DNA of 64,000 nucleotides from Phoronis australis (taxonomy: Eukaryota > Phoronida > Phoronidae), in NCBI GenBank assembly GCA_002633005.1, contig NMRA01000172.1, positions 617,871 through 681,870 on the forward strand, given 5' to 3'. The notes under the pieces were generated by a model. It was not told where the DNA came from. It did no database searches and saw only the letters and a list, made by a program, of their open reading frames with translations. The translations under genes and the position numbers were made by a program. This document shows, in pieces, positions 1-11,165 of the stretch. Every line of letters starts with the position of its first letter. The stretch's first letter is position 1.

Positions 1-2415
1 GGTCGCATTCAGGAGCGTAAAAATGTACCAGACAACGTCGTTGTTTGCTGCCATGGCAACGAATCCGAAAATCCACGTCATTCCAAGTAGGATGAACAAT
101 TTCAAATACATTATGAACTCGTTCTTTGTTGAATTTTTCTTCGAATTTGTAACAGTCTTGGACAATTTAAGCGACTTGTGAAGGAGTTGTGCAATAAGAC
201 AATATATGATGACATTAGATAAAATAAATGCTGACACAGGAGCAACAAAGAAAATCAAAAATGCGTTCCTTTGTGTAAACCAGCAGAGTTCACCATCAAC
301 AAAACTGGGTTGAAAACTAGTTTCGACATCAGAAAAGTCAAAAATAACGGATACAATAGTAACTGCGGCAGGTACAAGAATGGCGTAACACCAGGACACG
401 AATAGACGTCGGCGATCATTCTGAGGCGCGTGACGTATTGTCAAACGAAACGTAGACCACGTGTCTACGGCAATCACATTTTTCCACGCGAATACCGAAA
501 GATAAGCCCATTGAGTGAGAGCTGCAAACGTTTCACACAACCAGGGAATTAAACTTACCACTGGGCGTAGAAGGAAGAACAGACCAGCCAGGAATAATTG
601 TAAAGTTAAGCAAAACTGGAGTTTTCCTGGAAATGTATGATACACCGAGCAAAATGGTTGGATGAGGAGGCGAATTAGAAGAAACGCTTCAGAAAAAGAA
701 AAGCACACAATTGTCAGTATTCCTAAAGCCGAAGTTTTCCGAGCATGTGTTTGGATATTGTCGAGACAGACGATCAAGGAATCGTTCATCTTACGCACAT
801 CCGCTTTTGGCACCGATCCACCAAAATCTTTCAGAAATACGTCACCACTGCTTAGTACACTGAAATCACCTTGATAAAGTGTCTTGTTTATGCATTTTAT
901 TGAACTGGTATTTGCTGGAAAACAATAACTCTCATTCACGGATACTGACACCACGTAGCCAAGCCATGTGGAAGAGAATAGCCATTTCATGTGAGATTCA
1001 AATTTGTGATCCCTCGTTCTCTTATTTGCTTTCTGTAAATGGCAACCAGTGTTGTTTAATCGCTGCATGAACGTTATGTCGAGGTGAATCTTATCAACTG
1101 AGTAACTTCCTCCAAAAAAGTGTTTTTCCACACTTAGTGTGAAACTAGGTTTCGAATTTATATCAAACGACTTTTCCAGACCTTCTTTCACTATGAAGGG
1201 CATGGTTCGGCTCTTAAATATTTTTCTTTCCATTTCCGTAGTTACGAGGTTGTCTTGGGATGGAATATATTGTATGTCTATACACACGGACGACAGTGTA
1301 TAGTAAGGAACACACTCCCCATTTTGCAAAATATAGTCTTCTTGACACCTTGAAAACCTGCATTTCGTGAGATTAAGCGAATCGCACTCGGCTATGGAAG
1401 CTGCACGATTTTTTGTTTTGGAGCCTAAAGATTCGGATAAATCAATATTAATTTTTCCAATCTTGTTCACGTCAAGCAGTAGCGAGAATGAAAATTTCCA
1501 TAGCGTAGGATCAGACGGACCTGTTACATGGGGCAGTTTTGGGGAAGGTCCTTGGCAAGCCAATTTAGTTATGTTTTGAGGGTCATTGCAAATGGCACAA
1601 AAATAGTTTTTATAGTATCTTACATCAGACAACGCGTGCAATGTTTGAGAAGATCGACAGCGATTTACCAACTCATTTGACATGCAGCCACGAGGACAAT
1701 CACGGACAACTTCCGGATGACAGTAACGATATAAACCATCTGCGTCCTCCATAGTCAAATTGCAAAGAGGGTCATTCAAGCGGTGCAGAAATTCTTGAAG
1801 ACTGCTTTCAGCAGAACTTCCAGACTTTTCATAACACGTGAGATCAAATTTCCAAAATCGCACATTCTTAACACCGTGGCACTGAGCACAAAAGAGATTT
1901 CTGTATTGTATTCCGGTTACGTTGTCTCTCACTGGAATTCTGTTCACCACGGATTCGTCAGTGTTCACACAAGCTTCAGCAATCTGGTAGTCCTGGAACT
2001 TATCTGGGCATTTGTTCACCATGAGTGTAGTGTAAGTCTCCGAAGAGGTTACCACTTCAAAGCATTCTGCTGGAAGGGGGCCTTTTGCCGCGGCAGTGTT
2101 GTTCGCGATATCTGGACAGCTGTCAAAGAAATCTGGGCAGCAATCGCCATATTCAAAGCAAAGAGAGTCACATGAGCACGTTCGTTCTGAGTGATGAGAG
2201 GTTCCTGGCTGGGGTACTTGAACGGTCAAACCGCATGCATCAGTGGCACATGAAAGAAACGGAGAGGAGTTAGAACACGATTTTGTCAGAAATCCGTAAA
2301 GCCCAACATCATATTCTGTCGTGTTATCGCATCCATAAAACGAGGGAAGTCCCGATTTTGTACAAATAAAAACACTCGTTAAAATAGCGAACTGAAGCAC
2401 AAATGGAGTGTACAT
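1..2415 (-). CDS. SMB-like/7TM secretin-methuselah-type receptor, paralogue A (3' end beyond window)
   Basis: Reading the minus strand from the ATG at 2415-2413 gives 805 consecutive sense codons to the window edge, so the gene is open and truncated only by the window. The start is fixed by an in-frame TAA about 20 codons upstream and by a 3' splice acceptor at 2480-2481. The order is a hydrophobic signal-like N-terminus (MYTPFVLQFAILTSVF), a cysteine cluster CSCDSLCFEYGDCC typical of somatomedin-B-like modules, several further cysteine-rich blocks, and then seven hydrophobic helices; helix 6 carries LFILLGMTWIFGF. The last codons seen fall in helix 7. It is clearly homologous to the complete plus-strand gene at 55620-58250. 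No GPS autoproteolysis motif was seen. By family knowledge it should be a plasma-membrane G-protein-coupled receptor; its ligand is unknown. The helices are almost unchanged from the paralogue, whereas the ectodomain has substitutions and indels. Confidence 0.9.
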   Translation of the reverse strand, partial: MYTPFVLQFAILTSVFICTKSGLPSFYGCDNTTEYDVGLYGFLTKSCSNSSPFLSCATDACGLTVQVPQPGTSHHSERTCSCDSLCFEYGDCCPDFFDSCPDIANNTAAAKGPLPAECFEVVTSSETYTTLMVNKCPDKFQDYQIAEACVNTDESVVNRIPVRDNVTGIQYRNLFCAQCHGVKNVRFWKFDLTCYEKSGSSAESSLQEFLHRLNDPLCNLTMEDADGLYRYCHPEVVRDCPRGCMSNELVNRCRSSQTLHALSDVRYYKNYFCAICNDPQNITKLACQGPSPKLPHVTGPSDPTLWKFSFSLLLDVNKIGKINIDLSESLGSKTKNRAASIAECDSLNLTKCRFSRCQEDYILQNGECVPYYTLSSVCIDIQYIPSQDNLVTTEMERKIFKSRTMPFIVKEGLEKSFDINSKPSFTLSVEKHFFGGSYSVDKIHLDITFMQRLNNTGCHLQKANKRTRDHKFESHMKWLFSSTWLGYVVSVSVNESYCFPANTSSIKCINKTLYQGDFSVLSSGDVFLKDFGGSVPKADVRKMNDSLIVCLDNIQTHARKTSALGILTIVCFSFSEAFLLIRLLIQPFCSVYHTFPGKLQFCLTLQLFLAGLFFLLRPVVSLIPWLCETFAALTQWAYLSVFAWKNVIAVDTWSTFRLTIRHAPQNDRRRLFVSWCYAILVPAAVTIVSVIFDFSDVETSFQPSFVDGELCWFTQRNAFLIFFVAPVSAFILSNVIIYCLIAQLLHKSLKLSKTVTNSKKNSTKNEFIMYLKLFILLGMTWIFGFVAMAANNDVVWYIFTLLNAT

Positions 2416-2479
2416 TTCTGCAGTACGTTTTTTGGTAAACCACGTGGCTAGTAGGCGCAGTTATTCTTGTCACCTTTCC

Positions 2480-2505
2480 CTGTAAGTGTAAAAAATCGAA
2501 TATCA
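2480..2505 (-). promoter_or_regulatory. 3' splice acceptor upstream of receptor paralogue A
   Basis: On the minus strand a pyrimidine-rich stretch runs into TTACACTTACAG followed by GGAAAGGTGACAAG, a good acceptor. The paralogue at 55564 has TTTTTCTTACAG followed by GGATAGGAGACAAG at the equivalent place. The short exon sequence downstream aligns between the two genes, while sequence upstream of the AG does not visibly align. This suggests a 5' untranslated exon lying further right on the minus strand, which I could not locate. Confidence 0.6.
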
Positions 2506-2509
2506 ATGT

Positions 2510-4190
2510 ATATAACAAACACGTCAGTCAAATGTCCTAAAAAACTTGGTTCTTGATTTTCAGAAACGTGAGAGAAGAAGAGAGAACATTTTGAACGTTG
2601 CATGACGTAATAGCAACACTGCCTAACGACGTGCCAGTCCACTACCACTAGCAAGCCCAGACGAGCCGAGCTCGAGATTTAAAGTTCAATCTCAGATTAT
2701 GTGTACTTCTCCTTACAGATAGTTTATTGAAAAGGAGTTTTGACTACGAATTCCTTTTCAGAACTCATTAGCTTTACAAACGACGACTTTTGCCCCTTTT
2801 GTTAACAGCCCAAAGAGACTTTGTATCACTTCATACCGTGAATAATACGCTTACAGTACAAGCAAGTCACGCATTTCTAAAGATGTGCGGGAATTTTCAC
2901 CACTTGTCCTTCTGAGCGGCTTTTGCCAGGATCAAAGGGAGCGCGGCGCCAGGATAAGGTGCAGTTGTGATGCGAGCAAGACCCTATTAAGTGTAATTAC
3001 CCGACCCTAAACTGTATTAAACATCTCTGACTGTACATAATGGTGAATTTTCAAAATGCATTAACCACTAATTTTCGTAAAAAACAAAAAAATTACACCA
3101 CGGCGGTATTCAGCTGGAAAAAAGCAACCAAGTACGGTTTTCGATTTTTAAAAGTCGATGAACTAATAATCCAAAAACTACAACCATTGGGTACGATTGA
3201 AGATAAACTACCGCGGTGGATACACAAACGCTGATCAGGGTTATCAATATCACATGGATTCATTTTTAATATTCTTTAAATCTCGTTTAACGGCCGATTT
3301 TTGACCAGGAAACAGTTGTACTTAACTTGTGCCCACTTTTCATTTTTTATTACTAACAAGCATCTCGAATAGTTGTATAGTCAGTGCCACCGAAATTGTC
3401 CAGAGATTCCAAATCTTCAGTTTGGTTATCACCATATTTGCAAACAAGTGGGCATTAAAAGTTACTAATCGAAAACCAATATGAAACATATCGTCCCTTT
3501 GGGAAGTGGCCCTTTGTGAAGATAAACACAAGTTAACCTTTTTAGTCATTTTGTAATATTTATAATGTACCAAGTTAAAACTACTCTCCAGAGCTGAAGG
3601 CTGTAACTCTGTAAATGTCAGAGAAAACCAAATTGGGGGTATTAACAACAACTATTTGAGGCAGTAATGCTAGCTATTACCTTTCCACTGCATTAGCTCA
3701 GATCTGCGTGCTGAATAGGCATCGTAAAAGTTGTCTAGGGCTAAGGGAATCTGAGCGGTGACCAGTGTAAGCGAGAAATTCTCCAAATGTGTTTTGAAAC
3801 TGTGAAAAAATGAACGTATTTTGGACAAGGGAAAATAATGAAACTTTAAACAAAGTAAATACTTTTTGTGTCGCCCTACTCTCCTACAACAATGTTATCC
3901 TGGGCTTTTCTGATAAACAAGACACTTTTAAAACATCGTTTTACTTTTGAGTAAACAGTTTGTTTATTTTTTAGAATTTTGTGTCGAAAAGATAGCTTTG
4001 GGCGCTTTTAAAACGTACATCGAACAGTACTATTTGAGTGAAAAGAGATGGCGTTACTTTGAAACTTTTCCTATTAACCAGCAGGATTGTGTATGCGAGT
4101 GTGCGTATTCATGTGTGCGTGTCTGTGTGTGCTTTTGTAAATTTCTGCTTTTTCCCAGTTCCAATAAACTGTGAAGCATTTCGTTAGTAG
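2510..4190. other. No gene recognised
   Basis: AT-rich sequence with only short open frames and no recognisable domain. The 5' exon and promoter of the minus-strand receptor may lie here but no clear core promoter was seen. A GT/TG-rich patch occurs at about 4090-4135. Confidence 0.5.
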
Positions 4191-4194
4191 GCAT

Positions 4195-4254
4195 GGGCGG
4201 CGCACCATAGGGGGCTAAGGGGTTATAGTCCCCCACCTTTTTCAGTGCTCCGCC
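4195..4254. repeat. Palindromic mini-element, GGGCGGCGCACCA family, single copy
   Basis: A 60-bp block starts GGGCGGCGCACCATAGGGGG, has a central palindromic GGGGTTATAGTCCCCC, and ends TTTTTCAGTGCTCCGCC. The ends are imperfect inverted repeats. Related blocks lie at 39672-39800 and 58323-58456. It behaves like a very short dispersed inverted-repeat element. Confidence 0.65.
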
Positions 4255-4259
4255 AATGG

Positions 4260-5180
4260 TAGGTGATGGTCTCGGTATTCGTTTGGTAACGGGAATAGAA
4301 TGTTATAAGACCGATTTTACGAGAGCAAGGCCAAATTCTCAATATTTCCGATAGCCGTACTGAGGAGAGGTATATCCAGCTTTACATTAAAGTTGGTGGA
4401 CCCGACCTTGACAAGTAATACATCTAAAATCGAACTTGAACCAATTTTTGTGAATTTTTGATGGACAAAAATCTGTTCTTTTTCTTGTTGTTAGTATTGT
4501 TTTTGTTCTAACTGAACTCTCTGCACCCAGTGATATGAAGCCGCGTGCTCACTGACCTGGAAATTACATGTACGTTTGTAGTGATGAGCGTAAATTCAAT
4601 AACCTCAGTTACAAAAACGAACGAAAGAGATTTGTTAGTCATCAGATTACTAAAGGTTATCGTCACACCTCGCCCGCATGCTGTGACCATAACCAGGCAT
4701 GCTCATATGAGCGAAATATGAAAATGCAGTTCGTATCTTCCTGTAACTAGCATAGCTACAATGAGTATGATTTTTGCTGAATTTTGCTTTCATCACTCAA
4801 GTGGCACGCCAATGATGCATTAGCTGGTAGCAGAAAGAGGATTATTTAAAATAACCAAAACAGGATTTATAGTGTCCTTATGATTAAAATTTGCTATATA
4901 GTAAGACCATTCTGACGTTACTGAAAATAGATTTAAACAGGAAAAAACGAGATACCGTGGTGTCCGGCGACTTTGCTAGGTGGCCGACTACCAACAATGA
5001 GTGGTGGACGATTTCTTACAGAATATCAACTGGTTACTGGTGGTGAAATACCTTCAAAAAGAACAATTGGTATCTCTAAGTATTCCATGAGAATTTTCAC
5101 TCAACCTGAAGCATAAGCTATTACCATGGCCCTGCCGCCAGGCCTCAGACGTCACTGCTCCGCAGGATGAACACTTTAAT
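4260..5180. other. No gene recognised
   Basis: Unique-looking AT-rich sequence with no domain, repeat or RNA gene that I can support. Confidence 0.5.
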
Positions 5181-5334
5181 TAGCCTTAAAGGAGAATGCC
5201 CCCCGATTTAATTAGTCTTTTTTGCCGTCTTAATCGATCTATATCCACATCGCCTCGCATACGGTCGACCATACCTTGCCAAGAGGTGTAGCGTTAACCT
5301 GTGAGGAAGGTGAGAAACGACGCTAGCGACGTCA

Positions 5335-5586
5335 GTGGTTCACATGCAGAGTGAATGCCGCTATGTTGCGGTGCATCGTTCCCGCTTGTCCGAACTAAGC
5401 AGCTGCGAGGAAAGCGGGTATATCGTTTTTTTACTTCCTCGAGAGTCCGAAATCCTTAGGAAGTGGCTCATGGTAGTGATGAATGAAATGTACGCTGTAA
5501 ATACCAAGTATGAGGCCGTGAAACATCTCCGTGTCTGTGGCCTACAGACGTCGACAGTGCCTGACGAATGCCGGCTTACCAAATAA
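5335..5586 (+). pseudogene. THAP-domain-like transposase fragment (decayed)
   Basis: The segment encodes pieces parallel to the THAP-like ORF at 48599-48877. CIVPAC is visible in one frame (around 5365-5390), but that frame then meets a stop. KYEAVKHLR and DECRLTK are visible in another frame. The THAP C-x(2-4)-C pair is therefore present, but the frame is broken and the distal Cys/His pair is not intact. It is a relic belonging to the truncated element around it. Confidence 0.6.
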
Positions 5587-5589
5587 CTG

Positions 5590-5749
5590 CATACGTTCTG
5601 TTGTCTGAGCTTGTTCACGGTGCCTCTCTAGTATTTCTTCATCACTGTATTCCTGTTCGAATTGATAGCCTATAAAACTTAACGATCCACTTGCGAAGTC
5701 GGGACTGATGAGCTCTAGCTCGTCCTAAGTCGGGATTGCGAGTTGCCAT
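5590..5749 (-). pseudogene. Start of second ORF of the THAP/TTAA element (decayed)
   Basis: Minus-strand reading begins ATG at 5749 (MATRNPDL). After a one-base insertion in the GGACGAG stretch it continues in another frame through YQFEQEYSDEEILERHREQA. The longer element has the counterpart MAIFNPDLDE and then EPEYTEQEILERCRERAQTT. It converges on the THAP-like ORF, as in the longer copy. The acidic, Glu-rich block loosely recalls the stretch before the zinc-binding part of P2RX7-C-like proteins in cnidarians, but the diagnostic Cys motifs are absent, so this is unassigned. Confidence 0.5.
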
Positions 5750-5919
5750 GTTGGCGTTTACAACTGAGCGTTCTCTTTCAAAATGAATTATTCTCACCCT
5801 AACCAATACTTATATAAAACTGAAACAAAGTCTGACTCATTAGATGCAATTTGTAATGCCTTTGGAGTGTTCGTGAGTGCAAATGATTTGAGAAGTCAGC
5901 AATGTTTTTGAACTTGATA

Positions 5920-6265
5920 AACCTTTGAGATTAGGATGGTATCTTTAAATGTTGATCAATATTTAATTTTTGGGCTTTTCCATGTCTTGGTGACATGGAA
6001 AAAACAACTTTGTAGTCTGTATCACTTACATTTTCTCAGAGCTCACCCAGGTTGTTTCAAAGTGTTAATGTGGATTGTAAATTACCGTTGCATGTCACAA
6101 CGCGATATAAATGTACTCCCTGATGTAAAAGCAAGATCACTCCCCCAAAAGTGCAGTTACGAAATTATTTTTGTGATCTCATCTCTTCTAAAACAACACC
6201 ATTCCCCTTTAAACCTCCAAAAGATCCTCTGCTGTCATGTGTGGTTTGGTATGGTCTTTTCTTGA
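5920..6265. other. No gene recognised
   Basis: The open frame from 5936 has no recognisable domain and uses ordinary AT-rich composition; I see no support for a gene. Confidence 0.5.
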
Positions 6266-6267
6266 AA

Positions 6268-6308
6268 TGGTGGTGGTGGTGGTGGTGGTGGTGCTGCTGC
6301 TGCTGCTT

Positions 6309-6339
<31 letters not shown>

Positions 6340-6347
6340 TGCTGCGG
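6268..6347. repeat. Compound (TGG)n(CTG)n microsatellite
   Basis: A run of about eight TGG units passes directly into CTG units with occasional CTT interruptions. Low-complexity open frames across it (polyW, polyC, polyL, polyQ, polyH depending on frame) are by-products of the repeat. Confidence 0.95.
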
Positions 6348-6349
6348 TT

Positions 6350-9150
6350 TCACTGGATATGCATCATCCCTAAGAGGTGCAACGGGCATATTTGCAACGT
6401 CAGCGGGACGAGTCAACTTTTTGGTTGCAAAAGTTCGCTGTTAACTTTGAACGCCTTAAACGTTCGACAAATTCTTGTGAAAATAAGTAGGCACAAATGG
6501 GCATCTGTCATTTGACAAATGTTGATTACGTCTTTGAAAATTTCGTTATTAAAAAGCATTTTGCCACTATTCCACACTGGCCGTTTGCGAAATATAGTTC
6601 CAAAAGCTATCCCTTAGGGATCGACACCCGAACCTCGGAGCTACCCAGATTCAAGGAAATATTGTTCTAGGAAAATCTTCTCTGTGGCTTGAGTTGACTT
6701 CGCTGCGAAGAGTACTGTGCGCATATTTTGCTTTTCTTCTCCCCCATACGAACGCGATGTAAATTTACATTTACATCAGGGTATAGATTTGCGTATCATC
6801 TGTGTATATTTATGTACGGGTGTGCTGCATACAAACAGGCTTTAGACAACCATGGGTATCTGATGAAATGCCACAAGATGTCGCGGAATGACTGCAAAAG
6901 AAATTGGGAGGCAGTAGGGAAAGATAAATATTTAGTTTGGGGTATAGGAAGGTATTGATGGGAGGACCTGGAAGTGTAGATGCATTTATTTGGTAGTTAA
7001 ACAAAAGATCCTTGGATTGTGGTAACCAGGAATGGAGAGTGTCATTCGAGAATTTGAACACGTGCTCAATGACATTCTACTCATTCATAAAGAGACAGAT
7101 GTCATGTGAGGAATGTCAGAAACTGGGAGCAGAAATTGAGAGTCATCTTGATATATAGGGGAAAGGATACTTTGAGGAATTTGCCCTGCCCAGGGTTCTC
7201 TAAAGAGGAGATTAGCCGCCCATAACTGATCTATAACAGCCATATCCACGATCTTTACTCAGTGACACTGAAAGTGCCCGTAACCATCGTCTGAAGACAA
7301 TAAGCTTACCGAGAAACTGTCTGATTCTTTGTGAAAATGTATCATGTAGGACCTTATATGTATGTTGGCAAGTCGGCGTATTTAGCCAAATTTATACAAA
7401 TTTGTAGATTTTGACTCAGTAGAGTTATATAATTTCTGAAAATACAAAAACCTGTAGAAATTGCTGTTCAATTGTGTACCAGATAGTCTAGCATACATAT
7501 GGTCACCAAAAAGAAAGATAATTTGTTAAGAAACAATGGTATGAAAAACATGATCAAATTTTTTTGATATAAATGTTCAAGGTGAGATCCACAAACACTT
7601 TTCAGTTTCGTTTCAGTTGGTTCTATGCAACCTCAGTGCATAAAGTATAGTATTATCTGAACAGTGCATATATGAATCTGACGATCTGTCACTTCTGACA
7701 TATGATTTTCGGAAGATGGTCTAACTTTTTTAGGACTCTACATAACATGAATTGTCCACTCTGGAACTGGTATCTATTATACGTGTACTGTGTACAAATA
7801 AACACTAACTCTACTGTATCTACCTGTCCATTCGCCTTCTGTTTGTTTGAGTGGCCGCCTGTCTCTCTGTTGTTCTCTGGATCTGACTTCGCTTTGTGAA
7901 ATTGTGGTTTCCCCTTACGACATCCTATATCCACCAGTAATTTGGATGTGGCTTATGCGCATCCTCGTACTTTCAAGGATGCGAGTCGTCCTAAGATATA
8001 GCGCTTTAAGTAAATTTTAGCAAGCCTAATATCGTCACCGACTATTGAACCATGAAGACAAGTTAGCGCGTTGTGCTTGGTTAAACACGGACATCAACAG
8101 GGATAGTGTTAGTACTAGTAAGGGCATATCAAATAAGGCTGCTATTATTGTCGCACTAAACAAAGCATGGGTCACAAAAGAACAACATTTTGATCTCGCC
8201 ACAATCAAAGCATCAGTTCACGAGCTCAGCGATTGGATAGCGTAATAATACGTGCCGTGCACATGTATGATGTTGTTTCAACTGACATGCGTGGCTTCAC
8301 CTTATGCTTGGTGGCAAATGAGGGTTATCAAGGGAGTATCGATATACATGTACACTGTACGCCGTTTAGTTCGTGAGGTATCTAAAGCCAGACCCTGAAC
8401 CATGTTAGACTGATGTTAAAAACAACAATTGACTACATAATCGGCAATCAACAACTTCTGATATTCCCGGCCTTAAGCTGTAAGGCGTAAAGCTATAAAT
8501 AACAACTATGTACTAAATCAAGTTGTGGGTTTAATGACCCGCTAAGGGATTTCCAAAGCGGCGACTAAAATTTTATCTTAAAGCCACGATCAGTTATAAA
8601 TAATTGAAATATTTCCAACATGTTTATATCATGCTAACATTTTAAAATCTTACCAAGATTGACCAACAATCTCGTTTTTAATCTCGTTAAAATTTTATAA
8701 AATCTTAACGGGATTCTTTAATATCTTGCAAAGACAAATTTTCGGTCTTACCTGTAGCCCAACTAACCTATTACATGTATGTGGTTCAAATTATGATGGA
8801 CACTCACATTAACTAGCGTTTACGCAAAACCCATTATTCTAGCACGTACAGAATGCACGCCTGGTTATGGGTTGTCAAGCTCATTAAACATTCAAGGACT
8901 CAAGTCGTATGGAGATGCTAGAGATTATAACCCTTCCACGTTTACGACAATTTTAGTCTTTTGGGTATCACTTATAATGTGACAAATAACAGATCGGAAC
9001 ATTAATAACCTGTTCCCTACAAGACTACCCGAGTCCGTTGGACAAGTGCTGCTGTATGGAGGTCACATCCGTCAATGTTTTTGCAGCTTCTGTCTGAACA
9101 CTAATCGCGTATCATGTATCCAATTAAATGCAACGTATTGCGCTGTACAT
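6350..9150. other. No gene recognised
   Basis: AT-rich sequence with scattered short frames (for example a 66-codon frame at 8045-8245) that show no domain. Around 8655-8745 the phrase AATCTTACC/AATCTCGTT recurs imperfectly, which may be a decayed small repeat. Confidence 0.45.
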
Positions 9151-9154
9151 TACC

Positions 9155-9255
9155 TGTTTACTGATACAGTGGACCTACCCCATTCCTGTTTACTGATACA
9201 GTGGGCCTACCCCATTCCTGTTTACTGATACAGTGGGCCTACCCCATTCCTGTTT
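9155..9255. repeat. 32-bp minisatellite, about 3.2 copies
   Basis: Units starting TGTTTACTGATACAGTGG begin at 9155, 9187 and 9219, with a partial fourth at 9251. Copies 2 and 3 are identical; copy 1 differs by one base (GGACC versus GGGCC). Confidence 0.95.
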
Positions 9256-9259
9256 ACGT

Positions 9260-10690
9260 GTTATCGTACACCACTGAGGCTGACTGTGACAATGGTTTTC
9301 TATCCGTGCGGACGAATTAAACAATTTGTGAAGTGGTCTCTACCTTGCTACACACGAGATTTATACCAACATCACTATCTTCATGCAAGTGATTGTGTGA
9401 AAGGTAATGCTTTGTAAAAACGCGGGCTTCAGCCATCTGTTGCATGAAACAGTCCCAGAGAGGGACTCAACTATAGACCAGCGCAATAGAGGACAAGTTG
9501 TGAAAACACTGATTATTCTTTCTTTGGCTGTTTTATTCTCATTACTAAATCAAAATACTTTGATACGCACAGATACTAAACTCTAAGTTGAATTCTCAAT
9601 ATTATTGAAAGTAAGTTAGGACTTTTTTCATGCAACACTCCTATATATTTGAGGACTAATATCCTCTGAATTTCCATAGAAATAAGGTTTCAGTTTTTAG
9701 CTATATTATTTGAAATGGTCATTTAATTTTAGTCAAGGAGGACCTCAAAGTAAAGGTAAAATGGTAAAAAATGTAATATCTGTGCATAAACAAACACGTA
9801 AATATGCATAAGATTTTGCGAGCTTATATTTGGGACCGTTTCATTCAACCGGGCCCAGTAGAGACATTTCCAAATGTATCTAATGACCCCCATCAGAAAA
9901 AGCTGAAGTGTGTTATCCTTTTGCAAGCACTTTGTCAAATAATTTCTTCAATTTCGTGAAATTATCTTAGAAACATCTTAGTTAATTGATGGAACGTGTA
10001 TGTGAGCAGCTACGTTTTCCTGACAATAGCTGCCTTCCTTCAGAATGCCAGAAATTTCTCACTAATAGATGTACAAGCAATATGGCATGGCGATTGATTA
10101 GAAAGGGTGTAATACTGCCACTAGCCGAATACAGTCTGGCTTGGAATTTAATGGTGCTATGTCTCATAAAAACCGTGACCCCAACCCTTACCCTATCCCT
10201 AAGCCTGACACCACGATAATAATAGAATGTTTCGTTGGTCTTATTCTTAAGCTGGATGGATGTCCTTCTCATTTTCCATCGAATTTGGGGAGTAAAAAAT
10301 GACGTGTTGAAGCAATGGAAAATGTCCTTAATCCGAACATCAACGACATACATGTGCCGTTTGTAGAACTGGCACGATCGAGGCTCTCTCATTATTACTA
10401 GTTTATTTGATAATATACATAATAACAATAATAAATACAGTAATATGTAATTGGTACAAGAGCTTTACAAAATAATTACGTACATGTACAGTATCTGGAT
10501 AACACCAAAAAATTAAAAATTTATTTCCGTGGTGGTCCATTCACAAATTAAAAAATAAAGGAAATAAATATTACGTGTAAATAATAGGTTGTGAATGGTT
10601 ATACAGGATGAATGAAAGATGTGAAAGAGTCTAGCTATAGGTTAAAATGAGCTGAAAAGGACTGTAGGATGAAGTGACATGATAGATGAC
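9260..10690. other. No gene recognised
   Basis: The longest frame is 148 codons on the minus strand (10428-9982), with no signal, helix pattern or known motif. It overlaps a plausible frame on the other strand, so I treat it as chance. The right side (10430-10690) is very AT-rich and leads into the 3' end of a minus-strand LINE. Confidence 0.4.
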
Positions 10691-11165
10691 AAAAATAGAT
10701 AAATAAATAAATAAATTACCAAATAAAACCGAAATCGGAGTTATTACCTCTCTAAATTAGGGTAAATAGATATTGTTTGATTTGTCAAATTAACATATTT
10801 AAATCTGTAATGTCTCTCAGGTGGCCAGGAAGTGAATTCCACAGAATTATGGTTGAATTTAAAATCGACTGCAGATCCTTTGACATACAGGAGCAATAAC
10901 AAGGGGCCCAGAATAGAATCTTGGGGAACGCCACGTGTTACATGTATCTGTTTCAGTTCAAACTGACAGCCTAGTGAGACAACCAGTTGGGATCTACATG
11001 TTAAATTAGAGTCAAAGCACTCGACAAAATTCTGTTTACGACCAACAGATTTTAATAAAAAATGTCATGATTTACCGTGTCGAACTCCTTTTGTAGATCA
11101 ATTAAAACCATTCCAGCAATTTTACCGGCATCGAGACGGCTTGTTCACGATAAGAGTGCACTTGC
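10690..11165 (-). mobile_element. CR1/Jockey-like LINE reverse-transcriptase fragment, catalytic part and 3' tail
   Basis: Minus-strand translation gives DAGKIAGMVLIDLQKEFDTV around 11140-11080, the RT motif A region with its catalytic Asp. It then gives GVPQDSILGPLLLLLY around 10935-10885, the GxPQGS...GPLLF motif B region. The frame is broken between blocks. An AAATAAATAAAT tract at 10700-10720 on the plus strand fits a LINE 3' tail. It continues the RT segment at 12353-12805 after an intervening foreign stretch. Inactive remnant. Confidence 0.8.

Larger units (their letters stand above)
5184..5915 (+). mobile_element. Truncated THAP/TTAA (Kolobok-like) DNA transposon copy
   Basis: The left end is TTAA followed by AGGAGAATGCC at 5184-5198. 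The sequence from here to about 5910 matches, as reverse complement and with divergence, the element at 46.07-49.04 kb: the subterminal region (gtcttttttgccgtcttaatc), a THAP-like segment, and the start of a second ORF on the opposite strand. Homology stops near 5910 and no second terminus was found, so this copy is truncated. TTAA target duplications, AGG termini and THAP-type transposases are known for the Kolobok superfamily; that assignment is an inference here. Confidence 0.65.

Noticed and set aside
6151-6515. Poly-Trp/Cys/Leu/Gln/His open frames
   Set aside because: They are translations of the TGG/CTG microsatellite in different frames.
10170-10210. Telomere-like CCCTAA words
   Set aside because: Only irregular words such as CCAACCCTTACCCTATCCCTAAG, not a regular hexamer array.
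9982-10428. 148-codon minus-strand frame as a gene
   Set aside because: No domain, signal or homologous copy, a competing frame on the other strand, and a chance-level length in 64 kb.
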